Part shown: piece after piece, positions 8,058-15,086 of the stretch
Position numbering within the stretch: position 1 is the stretch's first letter
How the letters are laid out: each line of letters begins with the position of its first letter
DNA from: JACDDK01 sp038198445
Lineage (GTDB): Bacteria > Actinomycetota > Rubrobacteria > Rubrobacterales > Rubrobacteraceae
Assembly (NCBI GenBank): GCA_038198445.1
Contig: JBBPZZ010000135.1
Span: 1 to 33,370 of the forward strand
Length of the DNA: 33,370 nucleotides
Reading direction: 5' to 3'
Translations under genes and position numbers: made by a program
Notes under the pieces: model-generated
Database searches by the model: none
What the model was told of the DNA's origin: nothing
The model's input: only the letters and a program-made list of their open reading frames with translations

Positions 8058-9304
8058 TGCAGGCCGAAGGCGTAGACTCCCGCCGAGCGGTAGAGGAGTT
8101 GAAGGAACTGGCGGAGCTGACCGGCGGCCCCGACGGCGCGCGCCGCGTCGCCTGGACGGACACCTGGAAACAGGCCCGCGACTGGCTGCGCGGCAAGCTC
8201 GAAGAGATAGACGGCATCACGGAGGTCGAGACCGACGAGGCCGGAAACCTCTGGGCGACCATCCCCGGCGACTCGGAGAAAGCGGTTATCCTCGGCGGAC
8301 ACATCGACTCTGTCCCCGAGGGCGGCTGGCTCGACGGCTGCCTCAACACCATCGCCGCCCTGGAGTCAATGCGCGTCCTGGCGACGCAGCAGTTGCCCGT
8401 GACCGTCCGGCTCGTGGATTGGGCGGACGAAGAGGGGGCGCGCTTCGGACGCAGTTTGCTAGGGTCCAGTGCCACCGCCGGGTCCCTCAACCCGGACGAG
8501 GTGCGCGGTCTCAAGGACCGGGACGGCGTCGTGCTCCCGGACGCTCTGGAGGAGCACGGCGTGGACCTCGACCGGATGAAGGAGTCCCACAGGCAGCTAG
8601 AGAACGCGCTCGCGTATCTGGAGCTTCATATAGAGCAGGGGCCGGTGCTGGAGCGTATGGACCTGCCTCTAGGCGTCGTGCTCGGGACGTTCGGGGTCGA
8701 GCGGCACGCCATTCGGTTTACCGGCCAGCACGCGCACTCCGGCTCCACCCCGATGGAGGTGCGGCGCGATGCGTTTATCGCGGCGGCCCGAACCGCCGTT
8801 GCTATCCGGGACGATGCTGCGGAGCGCGATGACGTGCGCGCCACGACGGGCTTCGTGAACGTGAGCCCGGCCATCGTGACGGCGTTCAACGGCTGGTGCG
8901 AGATGTCGCTGGACCAGCGGGCGCTCGACGCCGAGGTGCTTGCGGACATGCTCGCGAAGGCGAAAGAGGCGAGCGAGCGGGTAGCCGGAGAGGAGAACGT
9001 ATCCGTCGAGTGGGAGCGGCTGTGGCAAATAGAGCCGATCCCGTTCGACGAAGACCTGATCGGGCTCGCGGAGGAAGCGTGTAACGAGGTTGCGGGGAAG
9101 TCCCACCGGCTGCCGAGCGGCCCGTTGCACGACGCGGCGGAGATGGCCCGCGTAATGCCGACCGTGATGCTGTTCGTGAAGAGCTTGCGGGGATTGAGCC
9201 ACACGAAAGAGGAGGACACGCCGGAGGAGGACATCGAACTATCGGTTCAGGCGCTCCACCGGTTGTCGCTGCGGACTATCGAGTGGGCGGCGGACAGAGC
9301 GTAG
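8057..9304 (+). CDS. M20-family N-carbamoyl-amino-acid amidohydrolase (beta-ureidopropionase-like)
   Basis: Zn/Mn-dependent hydrolase of 415 aa in the HyuC/allantoate amidohydrolase/beta-alanine synthase group. It releases CO2 and ammonia from N-carbamoyl-beta-alanine, the product of the upstream hydantoinase. Candidate metal ligands are His82 and Asp93 (GGHIDSVPEGGWLDG), Glu125/126 (DEEGARF), His191 (LHIEQGP) and His358 (SGPLHDAAEMA). The dimer-contributed TGQHAHSGSTPMEVRRDA segment (about 223-239) is clear. Two spots differ from the usual family wording: GGWLDGCLN instead of GG-x-F/Y-DG-A/P-L-G, and KSLRGLSHT instead of PS-x-x-GISHS. The substrate pocket may therefore be altered. The ATG overlaps the previous stop; longer in-frame starts lie inside the aminotransferase and are rejected. 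Confidence 0.88.
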   Translation: MQAEGVDSRRAVEELKELAELTGGPDGARRVAWTDTWKQARDWLRGKLEEIDGITEVETDEAGNLWATIPGDSEKAVILGGHIDSVPEGGWLDGCLNTIAALESMRVLATQQLPVTVRLVDWADEEGARFGRSLLGSSATAGSLNPDEVRGLKDRDGVVLPDALEEHGVDLDRMKESHRQLENALAYLELHIEQGPVLERMDLPLGVVLGTFGVERHAIRFTGQHAHSGSTPMEVRRDAFIAAARTAVAIRDDAAERDDVRATTGFVNVSPAIVTAFNGWCEMSLDQRALDAEVLADMLAKAKEASERVAGEENVSVEWERLWQIEPIPFDEDLIGLAEEACNEVAGKSHRLPSGPLHDAAEMARVMPTVMLFVKSLRGLSHTKEEDTPEEDIELSVQALHRLSLRTIEWAADRA

Positions 9305-9328
9305 ACGACTAGAGAGAGGCGGGACGAC

Positions 9329-10849
9329 TTGGAAAGAGAACATTACCGGGACCTGGCGGTGGAGCCGGCGGAGCTTGCGCGGATAAAGGCCGAGGTAAGC
9401 CTCTCGCCGCTCTACAACGAGGATCTCGCCCCCACCGGCCCTGACGAGCGGACGTGGAGCACGTACAACTTCGTGGCGCTATGGGTCGGCATCTCGATCG
9501 TCATAACGACCTATACGCTGGCGTCCGGCCTGATCGCCGCCGGAATGATCTGGTGGCAGGCGCTCCTGACCATCGGTCTCGGGAACATCATCGTCTTGAT
9601 CCCCCTGCTCCTCAACGCCCACGCCGGCACCAAGTACGGGGTACCGTTCCCGGTCTTCGTCCGTTCCTCGTTCGGCGTAACCGGCGCGAACTTCGCGGCC
9701 ATCGCTCGGGCGCTCGTCGCCTGCGGCTGGTTCGGGATACAGACCTGGATCGGGGGTCTCGCCCTCGACGCGATGCTGACCGCTTTCTGGGGCGGATGGG
9801 CGGACCTTGCCGGACATCAGGGGATAACTTTCTTTATCTTCTGGATCGTGCAGGTCATCATAATCCTGACCGGCATCGAAGGTATAAAGGTATTCGAATC
9901 CTTCGCCGCGCCCCTGCTGTTGGCCGGTGGCATCGTGCTGCTAATCTGGGGTTTCATCGCCGGGGGTGGGATCGGCAACGTGTTCTCCGTATCCTCGCAG
10001 CTTCAGGAGGGGAACACGCCGTTCTGGGCGCTCTTCTGGTCCGGGCTGGCGGCGAACGTCGGCTACTGGGTCACGCTCTCCCTGAACGTCCCGGACTTCA
10101 CCCGGTTCGCCAAGTCGCAGCGCTCGCAGACCGCGAGCCAGGCGATTACGTTGCCCCTCACGATGACGGCGTTCAGCTTCATCGGGATAGCGGTAACGGC
10201 GGCGACCGTCGTCGTGTACGGCAAGGCGATCTGGGACCCGGTAGAGCTGGTCACGAAGATCGCCGGTCCGATCCCCGCGCTGCTCATCGGGGCGATGATC
10301 GTGATAATGCTGGCCCAGGTCTCGACGAACATGGCCGCGAACGTGGTCGCGCCGTCCAACGACTTCTCGAACCTCGCCCCGAGGCGCATCTCCTTCAAGA
10401 TGGGCGGTCTGATCACCGCGATCCTCGGTATCGTCTCTTTCCCGTGGGTGCTCTTCAACAACGCCGGGGCGTACATCTTTACGTGGCTCGTCGGTTACGG
10501 GAGTTTGCTGGGAGCCATCGGGGCGGTCATGATCGTGGACTACTGGATACTACGCCGCACCCAACTGGACCTCGCCGACCTCTACAAGACCGATGGCCGC
10601 TACGCTTACTCCGGCGGCTGGAACTGGAGGGCGGTCATCGCCGTGTTCGTCGGCGTCATCCCCGTCGTACCCGGTTTCCTGAAAGCCGCCACGACACCCG
10701 GCGGCCAGATCTCGAACCCGACCTTCATAGACAGCCTCTACACCTACGGACTCTTCTTCACCTTCACCGTGGCGGCGATAGCGTACCTGCTCATGAGCCT
10801 CGTTTCGAGCCGCCAGCCCGAGCGCGCCGGCGAACCCGAGACGACGTGA
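9329..10849 (+). CDS. Second NCS1-family nucleobase:cation symporter
   Basis: Twelve-TM NCS1 permease of 506 aa, a diverged paralogue of the one at 3526. It carries YNEDLAP (33-39), TKYGVPFPVFVRSSFG near 105-120, the helix-3 GWFGIQTWIGG motif with the Trp/Gln pair used for ring binding in Mhp1, and SLNVPDFTRFAKS. The start is TTG at 9329 with an AGAGAGGCGGG purine stretch upstream. It sits 24 bp after the amidohydrolase and 10 bp before the LysE gene, within the enzyme operon. Two NCS1 permeases in one island suggest two ring substrates (for example uracil and thymine or hydantoin), or uptake at two affinities. The C-terminal tail is Glu/Arg-rich, like that of the small ORF at 5154. Confidence 0.9.
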   Translation: MEREHYRDLAVEPAELARIKAEVSLSPLYNEDLAPTGPDERTWSTYNFVALWVGISIVITTYTLASGLIAAGMIWWQALLTIGLGNIIVLIPLLLNAHAGTKYGVPFPVFVRSSFGVTGANFAAIARALVACGWFGIQTWIGGLALDAMLTAFWGGWADLAGHQGITFFIFWIVQVIIILTGIEGIKVFESFAAPLLLAGGIVLLIWGFIAGGGIGNVFSVSSQLQEGNTPFWALFWSGLAANVGYWVTLSLNVPDFTRFAKSQRSQTASQAITLPLTMTAFSFIGIAVTAATVVVYGKAIWDPVELVTKIAGPIPALLIGAMIVIMLAQVSTNMAANVVAPSNDFSNLAPRRISFKMGGLITAILGIVSFPWVLFNNAGAYIFTWLVGYGSLLGAIGAVMIVDYWILRRTQLDLADLYKTDGRYAYSGGWNWRAVIAVFVGVIPVVPGFLKAATTPGGQISNPTFIDSLYTYGLFFTFTVAAIAYLLMSLVSSRQPERAGEPETT

Positions 10850-10859
10850 AGGAGACTTG

Positions 10860-11498
10860 ATGCCCGACGCGACAACCTACGGCCTGTTCGTCCTCGCCGC
10901 CCTGGCGCTTCTCTTGATTCCGGGACCGGCCGTTTTCTACGTCGTGGCTCGGGGCGTCGAAGGAGGACGCTCCGCCGGCATCGTCTCCTGCTTCGGCATC
11001 GAGGTCGGTACGCTCCTGCACGCCGCCTTCGCCGCCGTCGGGCTCTCGGCGATAGTCGCTTCGTCGGCTACGGCTTTTACGGTCGTGAAGTGGCTGGGGG
11101 CTGCGTACCTCGTGTGCCTCGGCCTCAAGAAGCTCTTTGGCCGCGACGAGGGCGAGCGGCCCGTCGAGGTGAAGCGAGAGCCGCTGCGCCGGGTGTTCGT
11201 GCAAGGCGTGCTGGTCCAGGTCCTCAACCCGAAGGTCGCTCTGTTCTTCCTCGCGTTCCTGCCGCAGTTCGTGGACCCGTCGCGTGGGCCGGTGTGGACC
11301 CAGATCCTGCTCCTCGGCGCGACGCTTGGCGCTATGGGCTTCTTCACCGACGGCCTCTACGCCATGCTCGGTGGTACGGCCGGCAACTGGCTTAAGCGAC
11401 GGGACACCAGCCTACGTCGGATTGGACGTTACCTATCCGGCGGCGTCTATCTGGCTCTCGGCGCGGCTGCCGCGGTCTCCGGAGCAGGGAAACATTGA
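10860..11498 (+). CDS. LysE/RhtB-family amino-acid exporter
   Basis: Integral membrane protein of 212 aa with about six hydrophobic segments, the usual LysE/RhtB size. The family's N-terminal signature IPGPAVFYVVARGVEGGR (about 19-36) and the NPKVALFFLAFLPQFV stretch (about 122-137) are plain. These proteins export amino acids by proton exchange. Placed between a permease and the LLM enzyme in a catabolic operon, it may relieve build-up of beta-alanine or 3-aminoisobutyrate; that role is inferred. The ATG at 10860 is preferred over TTG at 10857 because GAAGGAG lies at correct spacing. Confidence 0.88.
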   Translation: MPDATTYGLFVLAALALLLIPGPAVFYVVARGVEGGRSAGIVSCFGIEVGTLLHAAFAAVGLSAIVASSATAFTVVKWLGAAYLVCLGLKKLFGRDEGERPVEVKREPLRRVFVQGVLVQVLNPKVALFFLAFLPQFVDPSRGPVWTQILLLGATLGAMGFFTDGLYAMLGGTAGNWLKRRDTSLRRIGRYLSGGVYLALGAAAAVSGAGKH

Positions 11499-11508
11499 GA
11501 GGGAACGC

Positions 11509-12519
11509 ATGGACTTCGGTGTAACGCTTCAGACCAACCCGCCGGCGAGCCGGGTCGTGGAACTCACGAAGAGGGCGGAGGCCCTGGGCTTCACCCACGC
11601 CTGGACCTTCGACTCCCACATACTCTGGCAGGAGCCCTACGTCATCCACTCGCGGATGCTCTCGGCGACCGAAGAGATAATCGTCGGCCCCTTCGTCACC
11701 AACCCGGTGAGCCGCGACCCTTCCGTCACCGCTTCCACATTCGCCACCCTGAACGACATGTTCGGCAACCGGACCATCTGCGGCATCGGGCGCGGCGATT
11801 CGGTGGTCCGTGTACTCGGACGCAAGCCTACCACCCTGCGGCAACTGGAAGACGCGATGCACGTCATCAAGGAACTCGCCGAGGGCCGCGAGGCCGACTA
11901 CAACGAGACAAAGGTCCGCATACCGTGGATAAAAGACGGAAAACTAGACGTGTGGATGGCCGGCTACGGGCCGAAGGCTTTGAGCCTCATCGGGCGCAAG
12001 GCTGACGGCTTCATACTCCAACTCGCGGACCCCGTCATCCTGGAGTGGACCATGAAGCACGTCCACGACGCCGCGAAGGAAGCGGGCCGCGACCCGACAG
12101 ACGTAAAGATTTGTGTAGCCGCACCAGCTTACGTCGGCGGAGACCTAGCGCACCAGCGGGACCAGTGCCGGTGGTTCGGCGGCATGGTCGGGAACCACGT
12201 CGCGGATCTCGTCTCCCGCTACGGTGAGGACGGCGGTGTCCCGCGCGCCCTCACGGACTATATCAAGGCCCGCGAGGGCTACGATTACAGCCATCACGGC
12301 AAGGCCGGCAACCCTTCGACCGACTTCGTCCCGGACGAGATCGTGGACCGTTTCTGCGTCCTCGGCGACGTAGAGGACCACATCGCCAAGCTACAGGTGC
12401 TCGAAGAGCTTGGCGTGGACCAGTTCAACATCTACCTCATGCACGACGCGATGGAGGAGACGCTGGAGGTCTACGGCGAGGAGATCCTGCCGGAGCTTGA
12501 GGTAAGATCATCGGCGTAG
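11509..12519 (+). CDS. LLM-class F420-dependent oxidoreductase of the pyrimidine island
   Basis: Luciferase-like TIM-barrel flavin/F420 oxidoreductase of 336 aa, probably of the TIGR03842-type (CPS_4043-like) family by recall. Visible motifs are FGVTLQTNPP at the first strand, TFDSHILWQEP (33-43), the non-prolyl-cis-type strand FVTNPVSRDPSVTAS (62-76) and CGIGRGDSVVR (91-101), the family's cofactor loop. The ATG at 11509 follows GAGAGGG, 10 bp after the LysE stop; longer in-frame starts lie within lysE and are rejected. As last gene of the hydA operon it is a candidate for pyrimidine ring reduction, since no dihydropyrimidine dehydrogenase is visible. An oxidative role on the ring, as in the LLM monooxygenase RutA, is the main alternative. 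Confidence 0.87.
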   Translation: MDFGVTLQTNPPASRVVELTKRAEALGFTHAWTFDSHILWQEPYVIHSRMLSATEEIIVGPFVTNPVSRDPSVTASTFATLNDMFGNRTICGIGRGDSVVRVLGRKPTTLRQLEDAMHVIKELAEGREADYNETKVRIPWIKDGKLDVWMAGYGPKALSLIGRKADGFILQLADPVILEWTMKHVHDAAKEAGRDPTDVKICVAAPAYVGGDLAHQRDQCRWFGGMVGNHVADLVSRYGEDGGVPRALTDYIKAREGYDYSHHGKAGNPSTDFVPDEIVDRFCVLGDVEDHIAKLQVLEELGVDQFNIYLMHDAMEETLEVYGEEILPELEVRSSA

Positions 12520-12686
12520 CCAAGAGCTGAGCTGTTCGATCTGGATTAGCGCGTCTGTCATGCTGGGTTCGCCTTCCAGAATCCCGCGGTGCCGTCTGTC
12601 GATATCCAGTAGCGAAAACCAAGCTCGTCTCTGTCGTCATGGGAGTCGCCTTTGGTATCGAGTATCTGGAGCTTCCTCTCGGACAA
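12508..12686 (-). pseudogene. Small degraded-looking coding segment (two overlapping frames)
   Basis: On the minus strand a protein-like stretch (TTG at 12686, ending ...TDGTAGFWKANPA at TGA 12558-12560) runs through an ATGA overlap into a second frame, MTDALIQIEQLSSWLRR, stopping at 12508. Read together with one frameshift it would be a single acidic protein of about 59 aa. No Shine-Dalgarno precedes the TTG, and an in-frame TAG lies just upstream. It fills most of the 205-bp gap between the LLM and flavoprotein genes. I do not recognise a family; it could also be a coupled pair of tiny genes or chance. Confidence 0.25.
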
Positions 12687-12724
12687 ACTGGATCGTGCCT
12701 AAGAGTTTTGGAAGGGGAATGTAT

Positions 12725-13282
12725 CTAACGTTCGGTAGAGAGCGCTTCTTCAGCCGCCGCCACGATCTCCGCTTCGTCCGCGAGCCTACCTACTCCGGGT
12801 TCTTCCTCCGATGAAGCCATGAGTCCAGCGTCGGGGCCGACAAAGCGATGGCCCCAGCTCTTGAGGATTTCGACGTTGCGGATGGTGGCTGGACTCTGCC
12901 ACATCTCCGGGTTCATGGCCGGCGCCCAGAGAACCTTCTTCGCGCCGGCGAGGATTGTGGCGGAGAGCAGGTCGTCGCCGAGTCCGATTGCCGCACGAGC
13001 TAGAGCGTCGGCGGTCGCGGGGGCGACCAGAACCAGGTCGGCCCAGCGGGCCAGGGATACGTGCTCGACGCGGCCGGAATGCTCCCACCAGGTTTTGTCC
13101 GTGTGTACCGGACTTCCGGCGGCGATTGAGAGAGTCTCTTCCGGGATGAACCGGAAGGCAGCCTCGGTGGCGGCCACTCTTACCTCGTAACCTGCTTCTC
13201 TGAGACGCCGGATCCCTCCGGGCGCCTTGTACGCCGCGATGCCCCCCGTAACGCCCACGAGTATTTTCCCGTTCCGCTCCAT
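12725..13282 (-). CDS. Flavoprotein, phosphopantothenoylcysteine decarboxylase-like (CoaC domain only)
   Basis: HFCD-family flavoprotein of 185 aa resembling the CoaC half of CoaBC, which decarboxylates 4'-phosphopantothenoylcysteine with FMN. It shows the Rossmann start ILVGVTGGIAAYK (about 7-19), VEHVSLARWADLVLVAPATAD with the family's catalytic-type His, and PAMNPEMWQSPATIRN, matching the PxMNxxMW substrate motif. It ends at GRLADEAEIVAAAEEAL, where the CoaB ligase domain would start in a bifunctional protein of about 400 aa. It is therefore a stand-alone decarboxylase or a paralogue with another peptide or polyprenyl substrate. The ATG at 13282 is chosen because the fold begins there and a -10 box sits 7 nt upstream; 63 further open codons upstream have no family similarity. 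Confidence 0.82.
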   Translation of the reverse strand: MERNGKILVGVTGGIAAYKAPGGIRRLREAGYEVRVAATEAAFRFIPEETLSIAAGSPVHTDKTWWEHSGRVEHVSLARWADLVLVAPATADALARAAIGLGDDLLSATILAGAKKVLWAPAMNPEMWQSPATIRNVEILKSWGHRFVGPDAGLMASSEEEPGVGRLADEAEIVAAAEEALSTER

Positions 13283-13289
13283 GTCTCTT

Positions 13290-13295
13290 ATTATA
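13290..13295 (-). promoter_or_regulatory. -10 box giving a leaderless mRNA for the CoaC-like gene
   Basis: On the minus strand TATAAT ends 7 nt before the ATG at 13282. Transcription would begin at or next to the start codon. No Shine-Dalgarno is present. Confidence 0.55.
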
Positions 13296-13447
13296 TTAGA
13301 GCCAAAAATTCGTATTTGCTGGTTCGCGGGAGGGTATGAGATGTTAGTATACGTTCCCTTGCCGCAGGTTGTGGAGTGGCGGACGTTCTGGAGAAGACAA
13401 CAAGTAGGACCCCTTTTGAGAAGTAGATACGGTGGACAGAAGGACAT

Positions 13448-13630
13448 TTGCCGGTGATCAGTAAGACTCACAGCCTGCTCTGGATGGAGAAACTGAAAGA
13501 ATCTCAGAAACTGACCTCCCGCGAGGAGAAACGTAAAGAGGAGATCCTGGAGATGCTTCGCGGGCTACACGATATCTCCAACCGCCGCTTCGATCCGCCG
13601 GATTTTCCGCCCTGGAGATCCCACTGGTAG
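13448..13630 (+). CDS. Small hypothetical protein, 60 aa
   Basis: A short, strongly charged protein with a Lys/Glu-rich predicted helix (LKESQKLTSREEKRKEEIL) and a Pro/Trp-rich C-terminus ending PPWRSHW. TTG at 13448 is preferred because AGAAGGA lies about 5 nt upstream; GTG at 13454 would be the alternative. Its codon composition is like its neighbours. I do not recognise the family and no neighbour suggests a role. It ends 44 bp before the SDR gene, which appears to have its own promoter. Confidence 0.5.
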   Translation: MPVISKTHSLLWMEKLKESQKLTSREEKRKEEILEMLRGLHDISNRRFDPPDFPPWRSHW

Positions 13631-13661
13631 ATACCTCCGGGTCACCGGCCCGCTAACTCGT

Positions 13662-13667
13662 TAAGAT
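13662..13667 (+). promoter_or_regulatory. Putative -10 box 7 nt before the SDR start
   Basis: TAAGAT is followed after 7 nt by the ATG at 13675, and no Shine-Dalgarno is seen. The arrangement matches that upstream of 13282, 18062 and 20441, and suggests a leaderless transcript. Confidence 0.4.
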
Positions 13668-13674
13668 ACGCCGC

Positions 13675-14457
13675 ATGGAACAAACGCTCACGGGAAAGGT
13701 CGCTATCGTCACCGGCTCTTCGAGCGGTATAGGAGAGGCGACGGCGCGAGGGTTGGCCGCTCGTGGAGCATCAGTCGTAATCGCCGCCCGAAACGTAGAG
13801 AAGCTGGAGGTTCTGAAGCGTAATATCTCGGCTGCCGGGGGACGAGCGCTGGTCGTAGAGACCGATGTTGCGGAGAGAGGTTCGGTCGAGGCGATGGTGG
13901 ACAAGGCGGTAAGCGAGTTCGGTGGGCTGGATGTCCTGGTCAACAACGCGGGGCTCGGTCTCTCAGGTCGTGTGACGGAGCTGCGGGCGGAGGATCTCCG
14001 CTATGTCTTCGAGGTAAATGTGATCGGGGCGCTAAACTGCATCCAGATGGCTCTGCCGCACATGGAGCGGGGGGGAAGAATCATCAACGTCTCCTCGGTC
14101 GTCGGGAGGCATGCGATCCCAAAGGTCGGTGGGTACTGCGCGAGTAAGTTCGCATTGAACGCGCTCTCCGATGCCCTTCGGGTCGAGATCTCCGGGCGAG
14201 GCATCACCGTCACCAGTGTGTATCCTGGCACGACGCGCACGTCTTTCCGGGATAATTCCCGGCGCACGAAAGACGAGAAGCGAGGCTGGCGTCCCAAGGG
14301 CGTTACACCCGGGACTGTCGCGGAGAAGATAGCCCGCGCAGCCGAGAAAGGTCCCCGCGACGTGTACGTAAGCCTTATGGACCGCCTTTTCATCGCGGGT
14401 ACGACCCTGCTCCCCGGTACTACGGACCTCGTACTCCGATCCTGGGCGAAAGACTGA
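13675..14457 (+). CDS. Classical short-chain dehydrogenase/reductase
   Basis: NAD(P)-dependent SDR of 260 aa. The cofactor motif TGSSSGIG is at 13-20, with AARN after strand 2 (an Arg at 39, which tends to favour NADP). NNAG is at 90-93, the catalytic Ser at 140/141 and YxxxK at Tyr154-Lys158. The C-terminal segment (about 225-260) is hydrophobic and variable, so the substrate cannot be told; classical SDRs of this length reduce 3-oxo lipids, sugars or alcohols. The 208-aa unknown protein starts only 2 bp after its stop, indicating an operon. No family-specific signature such as that of FabG tetramers was recognised. Confidence 0.9.
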   Translation: MEQTLTGKVAIVTGSSSGIGEATARGLAARGASVVIAARNVEKLEVLKRNISAAGGRALVVETDVAERGSVEAMVDKAVSEFGGLDVLVNNAGLGLSGRVTELRAEDLRYVFEVNVIGALNCIQMALPHMERGGRIINVSSVVGRHAIPKVGGYCASKFALNALSDALRVEISGRGITVTSVYPGTTRTSFRDNSRRTKDEKRGWRPKGVTPGTVAEKIARAAEKGPRDVYVSLMDRLFIAGTTLLPGTTDLVLRSWAKD

Positions 14458-14459
14458 GT

Positions 14460-15086
14460 TTGGGCTTCGAGGAGAGCGCGCTAACCAGGCTCCGGAGATA
14501 CCGGCAAGAGGCCGACCGCTCGCTGGACGTTGCAAGGGAGGCCCAGCAGGTCGCCAGAAAGTTCTCCGAACGGCTCTTTTCTGGACTTGAATATACGGCC
14601 GTGCTGGGTCGGCAGGCCGGGTTCGAAGTCGAGACCGCGCGCGCCAAGGACATCTTCACGCTGCGAGCCGTCGCCGGTCCTGGCGCGGAGGCGGAGGTGG
14701 CGTTTGGGCTACTGCCGGGAGCGGCGGCTGAGACCGACGAGGACCTCATGCATGAGGAGTTGAGCAACTACGGACTCGACCCATCCGGCTATTCCGGCCG
14801 CATCCTGGGCTGGTCAGAGGCCGCCGGAGAGGACGCTTGCCAGACCTTCGCCATCTATCGAGACGGTGTCTGGAAGACGAAGGGCCTGTTCGTGGAGATG
14901 GCGCGAGGGCGCGTGAGCGACCCGGATGAGGTCATAAATGGCTTCTGCCTACGGATACTCGGCAGGCTCGTAGTCCTCGCTTCACTCACGGGCGGAGCGG
15001 GGATCAGGTGGGGCGAAGAGCCCTACACGCTTTTGGACCGGCTCGATGCAAAAAGGTTCTCTACCCGGATGCGCTTTCCGCGCTAG
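14460..15086 (+). CDS. Unknown protein, 208 aa, coupled to the SDR
   Basis: Starts with TTG 2 bp downstream of the SDR stop, so it is probably translated by re-initiation. The N-terminal 45 residues form an amphipathic, likely coiled helix (RLRRYRQEADRSLDVAREAQ). The rest is mixed alpha/beta with an acidic middle (ETDEDLMHEEL) and a conserved-looking IYRDGVWKTKGLFVEMARG stretch. No signal peptide or transmembrane helix is visible. The last 26 bp overlap the convergent small HTH-like gene. I do not recognise a family; the operon suggests a role linked to the SDR reaction. Confidence 0.7.
   Translation: MGFEESALTRLRRYRQEADRSLDVAREAQQVARKFSERLFSGLEYTAVLGRQAGFEVETARAKDIFTLRAVAGPGAEAEVAFGLLPGAAAETDEDLMHEELSNYGLDPSGYSGRILGWSEAAGEDACQTFAIYRDGVWKTKGLFVEMARGRVSDPDEVINGFCLRILGRLVVLASLTGGAGIRWGEEPYTLLDRLDAKRFSTRMRFPR

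Noticed and set aside
9454..10860. A 468-aa open frame overlapping the second NCS1 permease on the same strand
   Set aside because: Its translation is Arg/His/Gly-rich with no family motifs, while the overlapping frame is a clear NCS1 permease. It is a high-GC shadow frame.
12560..12814. 84-codon plus-strand frame across the gap after the LLM gene
   Set aside because: Overlaps the 3' end of the CoaC-like gene antisense and has unnatural Ser/Arg composition; no ribosome site.
13283..13471. 63-codon N-terminal extension of the CoaC-like protein
   Set aside because: Cys/His/Pro-rich with no family similarity; the Rossmann start and the promoter box point to the ATG at 13282.
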